Below, in pieces: positions 25,801 through 33,966 of a DNA stretch of 64,000 nucleotides. Within the stretch, counting starts at the first letter, position 1; each line of letters opens with the position of its first letter. This DNA comes from Alphaproteobacteria bacterium. GTDB taxonomy: Bacteria > Pseudomonadota > Alphaproteobacteria > RF32 > CAG-239. The position numbers and the translations under genes are program-made. The stretch covers positions 1 to 64,000 of the forward strand of contig JAGBDC010000011.1 of the NCBI GenBank assembly GCA_017937705.1, read 5' to 3'. The notes under the pieces were generated by a model, which saw only the letters and a list, made by a program, of their open reading frames with translations, was not told the DNA's origin and did no database searches.

Positions 25801-26400
25801 GTTAACACCATCAAGCATTGCTCTCAAATCATCGTCAGAGAGTAATTTAATTTTTTTGATTTCGTGAGAAGTACGGAAACCATCAAAGAAGTGCAAGAAC
25901 GGAACACGAGCACGCAATGTAGAAGATTGCGCAATAGCAGCCATATCGTGAGCTTCTTGAACAGAGTTAGATGCCAACATGGCAAAACCGGTTTGACGAC
26001 ATCCCATAACGTCGGTGTGATCACCAAAAATTGACAATGCGTGATAAGCCAAAGAACGAGCAGCAACATGCATTACAAACGGAGATAATTCACCGGCAAT
26101 TTTATACATATTCGGAATCATCAACAACAAACCTTGCGAAGCTGTAAAGGTTGTTGTTAAAGCACCTGCTTGCAAAGAACCGTGGCAAGCACCTGCAGCA
26201 CCTGCTTCTGATTGCATTTCCTGAACTTCAGGAACGACACCCCAGATATTCTTTTGTTTAGCAGCAGACCATGCGTCAGCCCATTCACCCATCGGTGAAG
26301 ACGGAGTAATCGGGTAAATAACGCAGACTTCATTCATACGATGGGCAACAGAAGCTGCAGCTTCGTTACCATCCATCATTTTCATTTTTACTTCTGACAT
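22843..26400 (-). CDS. nifJ: Pyruvate:ferredoxin (flavodoxin) oxidoreductase
   Basis: Oxidatively decarboxylates pyruvate to acetyl-CoA and passes the electrons to ferredoxin or flavodoxin, a hallmark of anaerobic metabolism. All domains of the single-chain homodimeric enzyme are present over 1185 residues: the N-terminal YPITPSSPMGEWAD domain and a two-[4Fe-4S] ferredoxin domain (CIQCGKCSLVC near 695 and CTGCGICTSAC near 750). A CAGCGETPY segment follows near 828, and the TPP-binding GDGWAYDIGFGG near 975. An AAGGATAT site precedes the ATG. The gene is monocistronic. Confidence 0.97.
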   Translation of the reverse strand: MSEVKMKMMDGNEAAASVAHRMNEVCVIYPITPSSPMGEWADAWSAAKQKNIWGVVPEVQEMQSEAGAAGACHGSLQAGALTTTFTASQGLLLMIPNMYKIAGELSPFVMHVAARSLAYHALSIFGDHTDVMGCRQTGFAMLASNSVQEAHDMAAIAQSSTLRARVPFLHFFDGFRTSHEIKKIKLLSDDDLRAMLDGVNYTFNAENALRPEAPVIRGTAQNPDVFFQGREASNPYYKKVEGIVQEEMDKFAKISGRQYNVVDYVGAKDAEQVIVIMGSGAETVEETIEYLNANGAKVGALKVHLYRPFPEESFLKALPSTVKVVSVLDRTKESGSTGEPLYLDVVATLSQAYANGKLASMPRIVGGRYGLSSKEFTPGMVKAVYDNGFAAQPINGFSVGIVDDVNNTSLPFDDSIDTEPKDVVRAVFFGLGADGTVGANKNSIKIIAEDAGKYGQGYFVYDSRKSGSMTTSHLRFSDNPIKSAYLINKADFVACHQFPFMNKVDILKIAKEGATFLLNAPYKAEEVWDHLPREVQEQIISKKLKFYTINAIEVARDTGMGQRINTIMQACFFAISNILPKDEAITQIKNAIKKTYSKKGDAIVQKNYAAVDASLAHMHEVKYPDHVTSTFDRQAPVPADAPEFVKKLTAELIADRGNELPVSAFSEVVDGTWPTGTTQYEKRCIATEIPVWDPAVCIQCGKCSLVCPHGVIRMKVADEAQLKDAPATLKTADYKGKEFAGKKFILQISAEDCTGCGICTSACPAKNKEDASKKALNMDHIENHLEAEVANWKFFETLPYVKRTEVVKSLPKTTQMIQPLFEFSGACAGCGETPYVKLLTQLFGDRMVVANATGCSSIYSGNLPTTPYAKDEKGHGPAWANSLFEDNAEFGLGMRFSIDQQTTFAKTLLEGLKDKVGAVADKILNNPQSNDIEIDAQRENVKELRAALANIDTEEAKHLNKLADYLIKKSLWILGGDGWAYDIGFGGLDHAIASGKNINILVMDTGVYSNTGGQQSKATPMGASAKFATAGKALPKKDLGMIAMSYGNVYVAQVSAGANDMQLIKAMNEAEAYDGPSLIIAYCHCIAQGFNLNDGLDHQKAAVESGSWPLYRYNPDNVAEGKAPLMLDSKAPTKPLSEYMANETRFQIVNKMNPERYETLLNKAQENVTEKRSLLEHMAGYKVSE

Positions 26401-26575
26401 TTTATATCCTTAGGTTTAAGTTAATATAAGTTTTAGAAAAAAATTTCTGCCTTTCGTATATCACGCAATGATTCAAAAATCCACCAAAAAATATACTTTT
26501 TTCGCAATATTTAGCATTATAATTAACCATATTTTTGCAAAATAGGTTTATTATCTTTCCAATTAGGAGAATAAA

Positions 26576-26863
26576 ATGAAAAAAATACTTTTAGTAACCA
26601 TCATTTCTTTAATGATAAATGCTTGTTCAACCACCCGTGACGAAGGAAAAACTCCTCGCACTCAAGTCGGACAACTTAACGGATGCATGCTCAATGCCGT
26701 ATATGATATGAAAAACGAAGGAACATTGTTTTTCAACAACAAATGGACCGTTGCCAGCCAGATTTTAAATTCTTGTAAACGTAAATTACATCTTACAAGC
26801 CGAGACATAAATGAAACTCAAAGTATGAGTATCATCATAAGTGTTATAGATTCGCTTAAATAG
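26576..26863 (+). CDS. Small lipoprotein, function unknown
   Basis: The 95-residue product begins with a short signal peptide ending LMINAC, a usable lipobox with Cys17. The mature part has two further Cys residues (about 37 and 63) that might form a disulfide. An AGGAG site precedes the ATG. It is followed 8 bases later by the methyltransferase gene, so the two are probably co-transcribed. I do not recognise the family. Confidence 0.7.
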   Translation: MKKILLVTIISLMINACSTTRDEGKTPRTQVGQLNGCMLNAVYDMKNEGTLFFNNKWTVASQILNSCKRKLHLTSRDINETQSMSIIISVIDSLK

Positions 26864-26871
26864 GACATAAA

Positions 26872-27600
26872 ATGCCGGAATATACAAACGACTATCTTCT
26901 TGATAAGCAAATAAAAATTTTTCAGCCGATAAACGGCTATCGTGCATCAAGCGATGCCGTTATGCTTTCCGGTGCTGTTAAAAACATTAAAAACGGCGAA
27001 AAAGTTTTGGATATGGGATCCGGAACCGGAGCTATTTCGCTCTGTTTGGCCCAACGCTTCCCCAATGCCGTTATCTCGGGAATAGAACTGCAAAGCGAAC
27101 TGGCTGAATTGTCAAATTTAAGTGCAAAATCAAACAATTTTACAAACCTGTCATTTGTAAACAGCGATTTAAGAACTCCGAATAGTCAATGGTATAATAA
27201 ATTTCATCATGTTATAACCAATCCTCCCTACTCTGACCATGACATGCCGTCCCCAAACGAAAGCAAATCACAAGCTCATAATTTTCAAAATTTTAATCTG
27301 ACAGAATGGTTACAATTAGGATTGAAATGCTTACGACCTAATGGTTGGATTTATACCATAAATCGTGCTGAAGCCATAGATGAAATTCTTTCTGCTTTTC
27401 ATAAAAAAGTCGGCGATATTACAATTATTCCGCTTTATTCCAAAGTCGGACAAAATGCCAAACGAGTAATTGTCTGCGCACGCAAAAATTCAAAAGGACC
27501 GACTAAAATTTTGTCGGGAATAACCATTCATGACAGCAACGGAAATTATACTCCGAAAGCCGAAGCAATTTTGCGTAACGGAAACAGCTTATTTGATTAG
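26872..27600 (+). CDS. tRNA1(Val) adenine-37 N6-methyltransferase-like enzyme (YfiC/TrmN6 family)
   Basis: Class I N6-adenine methyltransferase of 242 residues. It opens with the family segment IFQPINGYRASSDAVML, has the SAM-binding DMGSGTGAISL (about 44-54), and carries the catalytic NPPY motif near 114. The first segment is characteristic of YfiC-type tRNA methylases rather than DNA methylases. The last 4 bases overlap the end of the convergent gene. Confidence 0.85.
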   Translation: MPEYTNDYLLDKQIKIFQPINGYRASSDAVMLSGAVKNIKNGEKVLDMGSGTGAISLCLAQRFPNAVISGIELQSELAELSNLSAKSNNFTNLSFVNSDLRTPNSQWYNKFHHVITNPPYSDHDMPSPNESKSQAHNFQNFNLTEWLQLGLKCLRPNGWIYTINRAEAIDEILSAFHKKVGDITIIPLYSKVGQNAKRVIVCARKNSKGPTKILSGITIHDSNGNYTPKAEAILRNGNSLFD

Positions 27601-28163
27601 TTACGACTGTAAAACAATAGATTGTTTTCTCCTTGATATTGTGCTCTTTGTAAAGCAATTATTGCTTCTTCAACTAAATTTTTAGCTTTTATATCCTGCC
27701 CTATATACACACTTACTCCCATACTGGTAATAACTTTATCTCCCTTTTTGGTCGGAGTTCGAAAAATGGTACGAATTTTGCTTAATTCCAATTCTATTTC
27801 TTCTTGAGAATTTAAATTCGGCATCATAATCCAGAACGTATACCTGATTCCTCGTGCAATAGTATAATTGGCCGGAAGATACATCAACATTCTTTCTGCC
27901 ATTTCTTTTATTATTCCGTCAGGACTGTCAAAAAAATTATAATTATCGACATTAATACCCAAAACCACGATTTTATTTCGTTTTAATCGAATATCTTTAT
28001 GGCTTTCATTATTTATGGCAGTTTGCAGACGGTCCTCAAACAAATAATAACTGACCAAACCGGTTAAATCATCATACATACATGATGTTATTTTTTCGTC
28101 AGGATCTCGCAATTCGTTTGAAATTCCCCGTCTGACAAAGCCATATCTGATTTCTTCTTCCAC
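27597..28163 (-). CDS. Degenerate GGDEF-domain protein
   Basis: A 188-residue cytosolic protein built as a diguanylate-cyclase domain: DDLTGLVSYYLFEDRLQTAI at the N-terminus, a VLGINVDNYNFF strand-helix, and a late TSMGVSVY strand. The GGDEF signature itself is replaced by a GIRYTF-type sequence, so cyclic-di-GMP synthesis is not expected. There is no sensory or EAL domain. It may be a structural or nucleotide-binding relic. It is downstream of rpoH on the same strand with a 63-base gap. Confidence 0.65.
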   Translation of the reverse strand: MEEEIRYGFVRRGISNELRDPDEKITSCMYDDLTGLVSYYLFEDRLQTAINNESHKDIRLKRNKIVVLGINVDNYNFFDSPDGIIKEMAERMLMYLPANYTIARGIRYTFWIMMPNLNSQEEIELELSKIRTIFRTPTKKGDKVITSMGVSVYIGQDIKAKNLVEEAIIALQRAQYQGENNLLFYSRN

Positions 28164-28226
28164 TTTGTGCCTCCATTATTTTTTTATAGTAATAATATTG
28201 GCACAAAGTTTCCAAAAACAACCCGA

Positions 28227-29096
28227 CTATTGCATAATATTATTACGAATTTTACGAATGGAGTTCAGTTCAATTTGACGCACTCTTTCTTTTGAAATGG
28301 CATAAAATTTACTCAAATCATCTAATGTTACCGATTTTTCGCACAAACGCCTTTTGAACAAAATATCTTTTTCACGCGGATTTAGACATTCAAAAGCCTT
28401 GTTAAGAGCCTTTTTTCTTTGCTGCATAATTTCGCTTCGACAATAAATTTCTTCTTGGTTGGGTTTATTATCTGCAATAAAATCCATCAATTCGCTTCCG
28501 TTATCGGAACTGCTGTCAACCAACACATTTAACGATCCGTCATGCGATTTAAGACGCATATTCATATCCGTAACATCTTGCACACTGACATCTAAAGAAG
28601 TGGCAATATTTTTTATTACATCGTGAGAAAGTTCTCTATCATCTATCAAATTCAAACGATTCTTCATTTTTCGTAAATTAAAAAATAGTTTTTTCTGTGC
28701 TGAAGTTGTCCCTATTTTTACCAATGACCACGAATTTAACACATATTTTTGAACCGAAGCCCTAATCCACCATAAAGCATAAGTTGAAAAACGAAAACCC
28801 TTTTCCGGATCAAATTTATCAACCGCATATAAAAGCCCCATGTTACCTTCAGCAATCATTTCGGATACCGGTAAACCATAGCCTTTGAACTTGGAAACAA
28901 CTTTTACCACTAAGCGCAAATGAGAAGTAACCAGTTTATAAGAAATTTTAGCATCACGTGTTTTGATATATTCAGTCGCAAGCAGATATTCTTCATCAGG
29001 GCTTAATATCGGAAAATTACGGATATTTTGCAAATATCTTGATAAATTTGTTTCAGGAGAAAATTCTTCTACTCCAAATGCGACTTCATTATTCAT
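28227..29096 (-). CDS. rpoH: RNA polymerase heat-shock sigma factor
   Basis: Sigma-32 type factor of 289 residues that directs transcription of chaperone and protease genes. Region 2 contains GLLYAVDKFDPEKGFRFSTYALWWIRA, and the RpoH box QKKLFFNLR is at 134-142. Region 4 ends with SKERVRQIELNSIRKIR. The RpoH box separates it from RpoD and RpoS. A near-palindromic element lies upstream (29130-29154). Confidence 0.93.
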   Translation of the reverse strand: MNNEVAFGVEEFSPETNLSRYLQNIRNFPILSPDEEYLLATEYIKTRDAKISYKLVTSHLRLVVKVVSKFKGYGLPVSEMIAEGNMGLLYAVDKFDPEKGFRFSTYALWWIRASVQKYVLNSWSLVKIGTTSAQKKLFFNLRKMKNRLNLIDDRELSHDVIKNIATSLDVSVQDVTDMNMRLKSHDGSLNVLVDSSSDNGSELMDFIADNKPNQEEIYCRSEIMQQRKKALNKAFECLNPREKDILFKRRLCEKSVTLDDLSKFYAISKERVRQIELNSIRKIRNNIMQ

Positions 29097-29129
29097 TTTT
29101 TTACACTCCTTTTCTGCTATTTTTTTTAT

Positions 29130-29154
29130 ACAATGATAGTCCGGAGTGCATTGT
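29130..29154. promoter_or_regulatory. Inverted-repeat element upstream of rpoH
   Basis: ACAATG and CATTGT flank a central palindrome TCCGGA; the arms are one base out of perfect symmetry. Placed between rluD and rpoH, 34-58 bases ahead of the rpoH ATG, it could be an operator or part of the promoter. No known regulator site is recognised. Confidence 0.3.
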
Positions 29155-29165
29155 TAGATATTTTT

Positions 29166-30164
29166 TTATTTTTGGGTAGACACAATTTTTAGTACACAGT
29201 GTACGAAAATTTCGTACACATCTTTTGGTATAGGTGCTTCAAATTGTAAAAATTGTTTTGTTCTCGGGTGTTCAAAACCAAGCGATGCTGCGTGCAGAGC
29301 TTGGCGCGGAAAAGAATTTATAAAATTTTTGACTTCGGAAGTAAGACCTTTTATCTGTGTCTTTCCCGATTTTTCATACACTTTATCTCCGACTAAATTA
29401 CAGCCGATTGAAGACATATGAACTCTAATTTGATGTGTTCTTCCGGTTTCTAAGTTACATTGAACCAAGCTTATTGCCTGATTATAATTATCTATTGTTT
29501 TATAATGAGTTATCGCATGTTTACCGCCATTTGAAACTATTGCCATTTTCTTTCTGTCAAAACGACTACGGGCAATATTTCCTTCTATCGTACCATTTAA
29601 CGGATTTGGCATTCCGTAAACAACCGCATAGTATGTACGTTCAATGCTGTGTTTAAAAAATTGTTCAGATAACCCTTTATGAGCCATATCATTTTTGGCA
29701 ACCACCAACAAACCACTGGTATCTTTATCGATTCGGTGCACAATTCCCGGACGTTTTACCCCACCAATTCCGGATAAACTGTCTTTACAATGATATAACA
29801 GAGCATTGACCAAAGTTCCGCTTTTGGCACCGGGAGCAGGATGCACGGTCATTCCTGCTGGTTTGTTAACTACCAATAAATCATCATCTTCATAAATTAT
29901 ATCGAGAGGAATATTTTCCGGTTGCGGGGTAGCATCCTCGGCTTCAGGCAGAATTATACAAAAGCTATCTCCCAAACGAACCTTAAAATCATTGTCGCTT
30001 ATTACATTTTCATCTGTACTCACACTTCCGGAAGCAATCAATTTTTGAATCATTGACCGAGAATATCCGGTTAAATCAGAACTCAAAAACTTATCCACAC
30101 GCAGTCCTACTTCAGACTCGGTTACCGGATTCGAAAAAATTATGTTGTTATCCTCAATATTCAT
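29166..30164 (-). CDS. rluD: 23S rRNA pseudouridine synthase, RluD type
   Basis: Makes pseudouridines in helix 69 of 23S rRNA. The 332-residue protein has an S4 domain at the N-terminus (VDKFLSSDLTGYSRSMIQKLI), the catalytic HRIDKDTSGLL with Asp at about 146, and the C-terminal RTHQIRVH and RQALHA motifs. I start at 30164; a longer frame to 30260 would overlap the divergent gene and adds nothing resembling the family. The ribosome site is weak. Confidence 0.9.
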   Translation of the reverse strand: MNIEDNNIIFSNPVTESEVGLRVDKFLSSDLTGYSRSMIQKLIASGSVSTDENVISDNDFKVRLGDSFCIILPEAEDATPQPENIPLDIIYEDDDLLVVNKPAGMTVHPAPGAKSGTLVNALLYHCKDSLSGIGGVKRPGIVHRIDKDTSGLLVVAKNDMAHKGLSEQFFKHSIERTYYAVVYGMPNPLNGTIEGNIARSRFDRKKMAIVSNGGKHAITHYKTIDNYNQAISLVQCNLETGRTHQIRVHMSSIGCNLVGDKVYEKSGKTQIKGLTSEVKNFINSFPRQALHAASLGFEHPRTKQFLQFEAPIPKDVYEIFVHCVLKIVSTQK

Positions 30165-30241
30165 ATATTTTTCACACTTTATAAATAAACTGTTTGATAT
30201 ATTAATAGAGAGTAATGTCTTAAAATGCAAGGATATATAAA

Positions 30242-30523
30242 ATGAATCGCCTAAAAGCATTGAAAATAATTGTCTTTATCTTTACATTTTTATTGATTTT
30301 TGGTACTATCTCTCTGGTAGGGATATTGTTTAATCGAGCACAAAACTCCGATAAAGCAATATCTTCGGCAAATTTAGGTTTATCTGCCGAAGTAAAAATT
30401 AAACAAATTACTGCAGATAACGGTTTGCTTTATTTATTGGTATCTGCACCTGACAAAGCAGATGAAATTATTGTTTTTAACCCTGCAAAGGCTAAAATTG
30501 TATCTAATATTACACTAAATTGA
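30242..30523 (+). CDS. Small single-pass membrane protein
   Basis: The 93-residue product has one membrane helix (about 8-30) and a C-terminal domain with short beta strands (VKIKQITADNGLLYLLVSAP, EIIVFNP) that probably faces the periplasm. Alphaproteobacteria often carry a protein of this layout (DUF6476-like) beside rluD and rpoH, but the match is only by pattern. AAGGATAT precedes the ATG. Its stop lies 8 bases before the next ATG, so it is the first gene of the operon that leads to the coupling ATPase. Confidence 0.65.
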   Translation: MNRLKALKIIVFIFTFLLIFGTISLVGILFNRAQNSDKAISSANLGLSAEVKIKQITADNGLLYLLVSAPDKADEIIVFNPAKAKIVSNITLN

Positions 30524-30531
30524 GGATTGCG

Positions 30532-31452
30532 ATGAGTGAAAGCGACGACTTAATCAACAAACTAACCGATGATATTCCAACCGATGGAAAGTTCGACTTT
30601 TCTTCATCATCTTCGTCTGAAGATGACTTCAATGCTTTACTTGATAACTTCATTCAATCAGAATTAGCAAACATTGAAGAAGAAAAAGAAACCACCCGCA
30701 TTATGCTTGATGAACCCAAACCGGAGCCTATTCCAGAAACTGCGAGTGATGAAGAAGTCGCCGATTCTTTAGACTTATCGGAACAAAAACTTTATATGGC
30801 ATATCGTAACTATGTCGAATCCATAGAAGCAATAGCTCGTGAACACGAGTTGCGAGTTCCTACGTTTCATATTAAAGCTCAAACCCTATATCCTAAATAT
30901 ACACCGGGGCTTGGCAATCTTATCAGCATTGATGTTCTCCAAGGTTGGGATACAATGTTTGATGCCTTTCCTAACGATATTGTTAAAATACAACCTCACG
31001 CATCAGATGAAGAACTTCTTGACTTTGCTGAACAGCACACCGACGAAAATTTACAGATGGCTGTTGTTTCTTATGTCGAAATTTTGTTTGAAATTGAAGG
31101 ATGTGAAATTTCTTATGAAAAACGCATGTTAGAATTTGAACACAAGAGAATCGAGCAGGAAATTATTGACGAACACCGCCGCAGAGCAGCAAGAGCTCGC
31201 AAATATATCGATGCTTTGGAAAAGAAAAAATTTCCGATTAACGCTGAGAAACTGATTAACGGTTATTTCAAAGTTGCAAGCAAAGACCCGGAAGGTTCTT
31301 TTGAAGCTTTGACAAATAATCCGGCTATTTTTGCACCGATTGAAGTTAACAAAATTAAACCTAAATTTTTCGGTTTGATTAAGCCCTCTCCACGTTCAGG
31401 CATAATTATTAATAAAAAAATCGGAGAGTTTTTGAAAAAGTTTAAGGCATAG
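30532..31452 (+). CDS. Acidic cytosolic protein of the VirD4 locus, unknown
   Basis: Unrecognised. The 306-residue product begins with an acidic, Ser-rich disordered region (1 to about 80, including SSSSSSEDD and Pro-Glu repeats). A mainly helical domain (about 85-235) follows, with a charged coiled-coil segment near 200-225. The C-terminus is basic. There is no signal peptide or membrane helix. I chose the ATG at 30532, preceded by GAGGA. It precedes the large coiled-coil protein and the coupling ATPase in the same direction and may be a cytosolic partner or adaptor. Confidence 0.7.
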   Translation: MSESDDLINKLTDDIPTDGKFDFSSSSSSEDDFNALLDNFIQSELANIEEEKETTRIMLDEPKPEPIPETASDEEVADSLDLSEQKLYMAYRNYVESIEAIAREHELRVPTFHIKAQTLYPKYTPGLGNLISIDVLQGWDTMFDAFPNDIVKIQPHASDEELLDFAEQHTDENLQMAVVSYVEILFEIEGCEISYEKRMLEFEHKRIEQEIIDEHRRRAARARKYIDALEKKKFPINAEKLINGYFKVASKDPEGSFEALTNNPAIFAPIEVNKIKPKFFGLIKPSPRSGIIINKKIGEFLKKFKA

Positions 31453-31542
31453 TTTTGCGAAAATATAGAAAATTATAGACAAAACGATAAAATGATGGTA
31501 TTATGATAAATATAAATGTAGGATTTGAAAAGGAATAAGCAA

Positions 31543-33438
31543 ATGGCTGAAAACGATAGAACCACACAAGCTCCGGCACAAACAGAAGCACCTGCTCCTG
31601 TTCAACAGACTGTACCTCCAACAAATGTTGCGGATACAGTTCCTCCTCCAAATAATTTGAGTGTATTAACCTCTGACAATAGTGGACGAACGGATACTAG
31701 CGAAAATTCTACAAAAATGGTTGAAGATACACCAAAAGAAAATATAGTAGAAAATACAGGAGAACGCTCTCAAACAGCCGAAGCCCCTGCAACTCCAAAA
31801 GCCTCGTCTTTATCATTGGAAGAATTACAAGAAAAACAACGTATGGGATTGTTAACACTTGAAGAACAACAGGCTTATGAGCAAAAACAAAATCAGCCTA
31901 ATGATGGTTCGTTAAAAAAGAAAGCCGATAATGATATAAGTCCTACCGACCCGAAAGAAAAAGAGTTTAAAGAACAAGATGTTATTGCTTATATGTATGA
32001 AAAATGGCTTATTGCCGGTGCATTGTGGTGCGCAGAAAAAGTTGAAAAATATTTTAATTATGGTTGTCACAAATTAAGAGCCAGTATTCAAGAACGAAAT
32101 GCTGAAAGAAAAGCAAAAATACAAGGAAGCACGACCTATAAAACAATGGAAAAGGTTGCAGGCCGCCGTAATGATGACGGAGAACTTGAAGGTGGTCTTT
32201 ATACCGAAAAGAAAAAAGAAATAATGGATAGGTTTGACCAAACCAACAAAGATATTACAGATATTGGAACGGCAATCAATGACGGAACTCTTTTTGACGG
32301 ACAAAATAAAGAGTTGCTGAAAAAATATGAAAAAATGATTGGTTCCGATACCGAAGAAGGAAAAAAGAAACTGGAAGCAACACGCGCTGCATGTGATGCT
32401 CGTAGAGCAGATCCTGAGAATGCAGATGCAGCTTTAGGAAGCAAAAAGATTGCGGCAGAATTTGCCCGAGAAGCCAGGGTTAATTTGACGTTTGATACTA
32501 AAGCTGAAGTTGCGGCTTTAGATCTTACTACTGCAAGCGTATTAAAAGGTATCTCACATAATAAAGATAAATGCAAAACCGCAGAAAAAGACTTTGCTAC
32601 ACAGTTTGATGCTAATGTAAAAAAGATAAGAGAAACGGCTCAACCCGATAGAGAAGCTGCTTTAGCCAATGCAGATGAAAGAGATGCATTGCGAGCTCAA
32701 TGTGCAAAATATACAGGCATAAAAAAACCTTATGGCAAACTGATGGAGAGTCTCATTGAAAAGCAATGGGATCAAAACTTCTCAACATTAAATGGAATAG
32801 AAAAGAATGCAAAAGACGGATTAAAGCATGCTGAAAAAGATATCGCATCAGGTCGTGTTGTAGAACTTGGAAAGAATCCACGTACTAATACAAGTTTAGA
32901 GGCAGCAAACAAAATGATCGTAGCCAAACAGCAAATTATAAATCCATCGCAAGAAACACAAAAACAAGAAGTTGAGCCAGCCCCTACAACACCGGAAGAG
33001 CCAAAGAAAACATTGGAAGAAGAGGGAATCGTCCAGGCTCAAACTGATGAGGAGATCGCTAAAAAACAAAAACAAATTGAAACAGATCCTCGTACCGCAG
33101 AAAATGCAAGACGCGGACAAGAGCACGAAGATAGAGGCAAAAAAATTAATCCGAGAATCGAAGAGATAAAAGCTCGTGCAATGGCTTCCAGACAAGCAAA
33201 ACAGAGCGGAGCCGAATTTATGGTCGATGAAATGATTGCCGAAGGTAAACTGAATGATACACAACAAAACGTTGTGCTTGATGCAGCTATTGCTGCCGAA
33301 AAAAGCGGAAAAGAAAATGCATCTGAACAAGTTTTGAACAGGATGAAAGAATCCGGACAGTTCAGTCAAGAACAGATGAAAACTGCGCGAGAAGTAAACT
33401 TTGCGTACGGATTAGCACAAAAGGCAGGTAGAGAATAG
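31543..33438 (+). CDS. Large charged coiled-coil protein of the VirD4 locus, unknown
   Basis: Unrecognised, 631 residues. The first 150 are low-complexity (Pro, Gln, Thr, Glu). A short hydrophobic patch (about 150-165, IAYMYEKWLIAGALWCAEKV) could contact the membrane. The remainder is Lys/Glu/Ala-rich and predicted almost wholly helical, with coiled coils. There are no catalytic motifs. The start at 31543 follows an AAAGGAA site; an upstream in-frame ATG is at 31525. The stop codon overlaps the GTG start of the next gene, so they are translationally coupled. The layout suits a scaffold or a secreted substrate of the coupling ATPase. Confidence 0.7.
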   Translation: MAENDRTTQAPAQTEAPAPVQQTVPPTNVADTVPPPNNLSVLTSDNSGRTDTSENSTKMVEDTPKENIVENTGERSQTAEAPATPKASSLSLEELQEKQRMGLLTLEEQQAYEQKQNQPNDGSLKKKADNDISPTDPKEKEFKEQDVIAYMYEKWLIAGALWCAEKVEKYFNYGCHKLRASIQERNAERKAKIQGSTTYKTMEKVAGRRNDDGELEGGLYTEKKKEIMDRFDQTNKDITDIGTAINDGTLFDGQNKELLKKYEKMIGSDTEEGKKKLEATRAACDARRADPENADAALGSKKIAAEFAREARVNLTFDTKAEVAALDLTTASVLKGISHNKDKCKTAEKDFATQFDANVKKIRETAQPDREAALANADERDALRAQCAKYTGIKKPYGKLMESLIEKQWDQNFSTLNGIEKNAKDGLKHAEKDIASGRVVELGKNPRTNTSLEAANKMIVAKQQIINPSQETQKQEVEPAPTTPEEPKKTLEEEGIVQAQTDEEIAKKQKQIETDPRTAENARRGQEHEDRGKKINPRIEEIKARAMASRQAKQSGAEFMVDEMIAEGKLNDTQQNVVLDAAIAAEKSGKENASEQVLNRMKESGQFSQEQMKTAREVNFAYGLAQKAGRE

Positions 33439-33953
33439 TGAAAAAAATAAAAAAGTTCATCCGTTTCTGTTTTATCGGAGCTATATGGTCATTTATCTAT
33501 TTCGGAATAGTGTCATGGCTAATGAAATTGGTATGGAAGTTTGATATTTTTGGTAAAAGATATTGGATAAAAATATCTCGTTTTTGGCAAGATGGCGGTA
33601 TTATTGATACAGCACAGGAATACTTCTTTATAATTGCTTTAATTGCAATTATTCCGTTGTGGATATGGGGATGGCGAAAAGCCATGAAAGTTTCAATAAC
33701 CAAAATAATCTTTTTCCCTGTTTTCTGGTATCACAATTACCAAGAAAAGAAATATGCACAGCTTCCTAAATCAATTACATTGAAAAACATGGGAGCAAAA
33801 GTCGGAGCAAAACAAACTCCACAACAAATGATGGAAGAAATGATTGCGTCTCGAATGCCTAAACAAAAAGAGAAAAAAGATTTGAATTCAAGCAAAATTC
33901 GTAGTAGTTTTGAAGAAAAGAACAAGACTTTTCATGAAAAAGTCGGCAAATAA
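33438..33953 (+). CDS. Two-helix membrane protein of the VirD4 locus (paralogue A)
   Basis: Unrecognised, 171 residues, GTG start overlapping the preceding stop. Two membrane helices (about 8-30 and 62-82) enclose an aromatic loop with a WKFDI motif at 33-37, and IPLWxWGW lies at 72-79. The C-terminal 70 residues are charged and probably cytosolic. The first 100 residues match the next gene almost without gaps (W-x-FDI, E-x2-F, IPLWxxGW), so the pair arose by duplication. It is likely a membrane partner of the coupling ATPase. Confidence 0.7.
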   Translation: MKKIKKFIRFCFIGAIWSFIYFGIVSWLMKLVWKFDIFGKRYWIKISRFWQDGGIIDTAQEYFFIIALIAIIPLWIWGWRKAMKVSITKIIFFPVFWYHNYQEKKYAQLPKSITLKNMGAKVGAKQTPQQMMEEMIASRMPKQKEKKDLNSSKIRSSFEEKNKTFHEKVGK

Positions 33954-33966
33954 AAAATAGGAGACT

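Noticed and set aside
29166..30260. Longer rluD start at 30260
   Set aside because: It would overlap the divergent gene starting at 30242, adds 32 residues unlike the family, and the start at 30164 matches RluD length.
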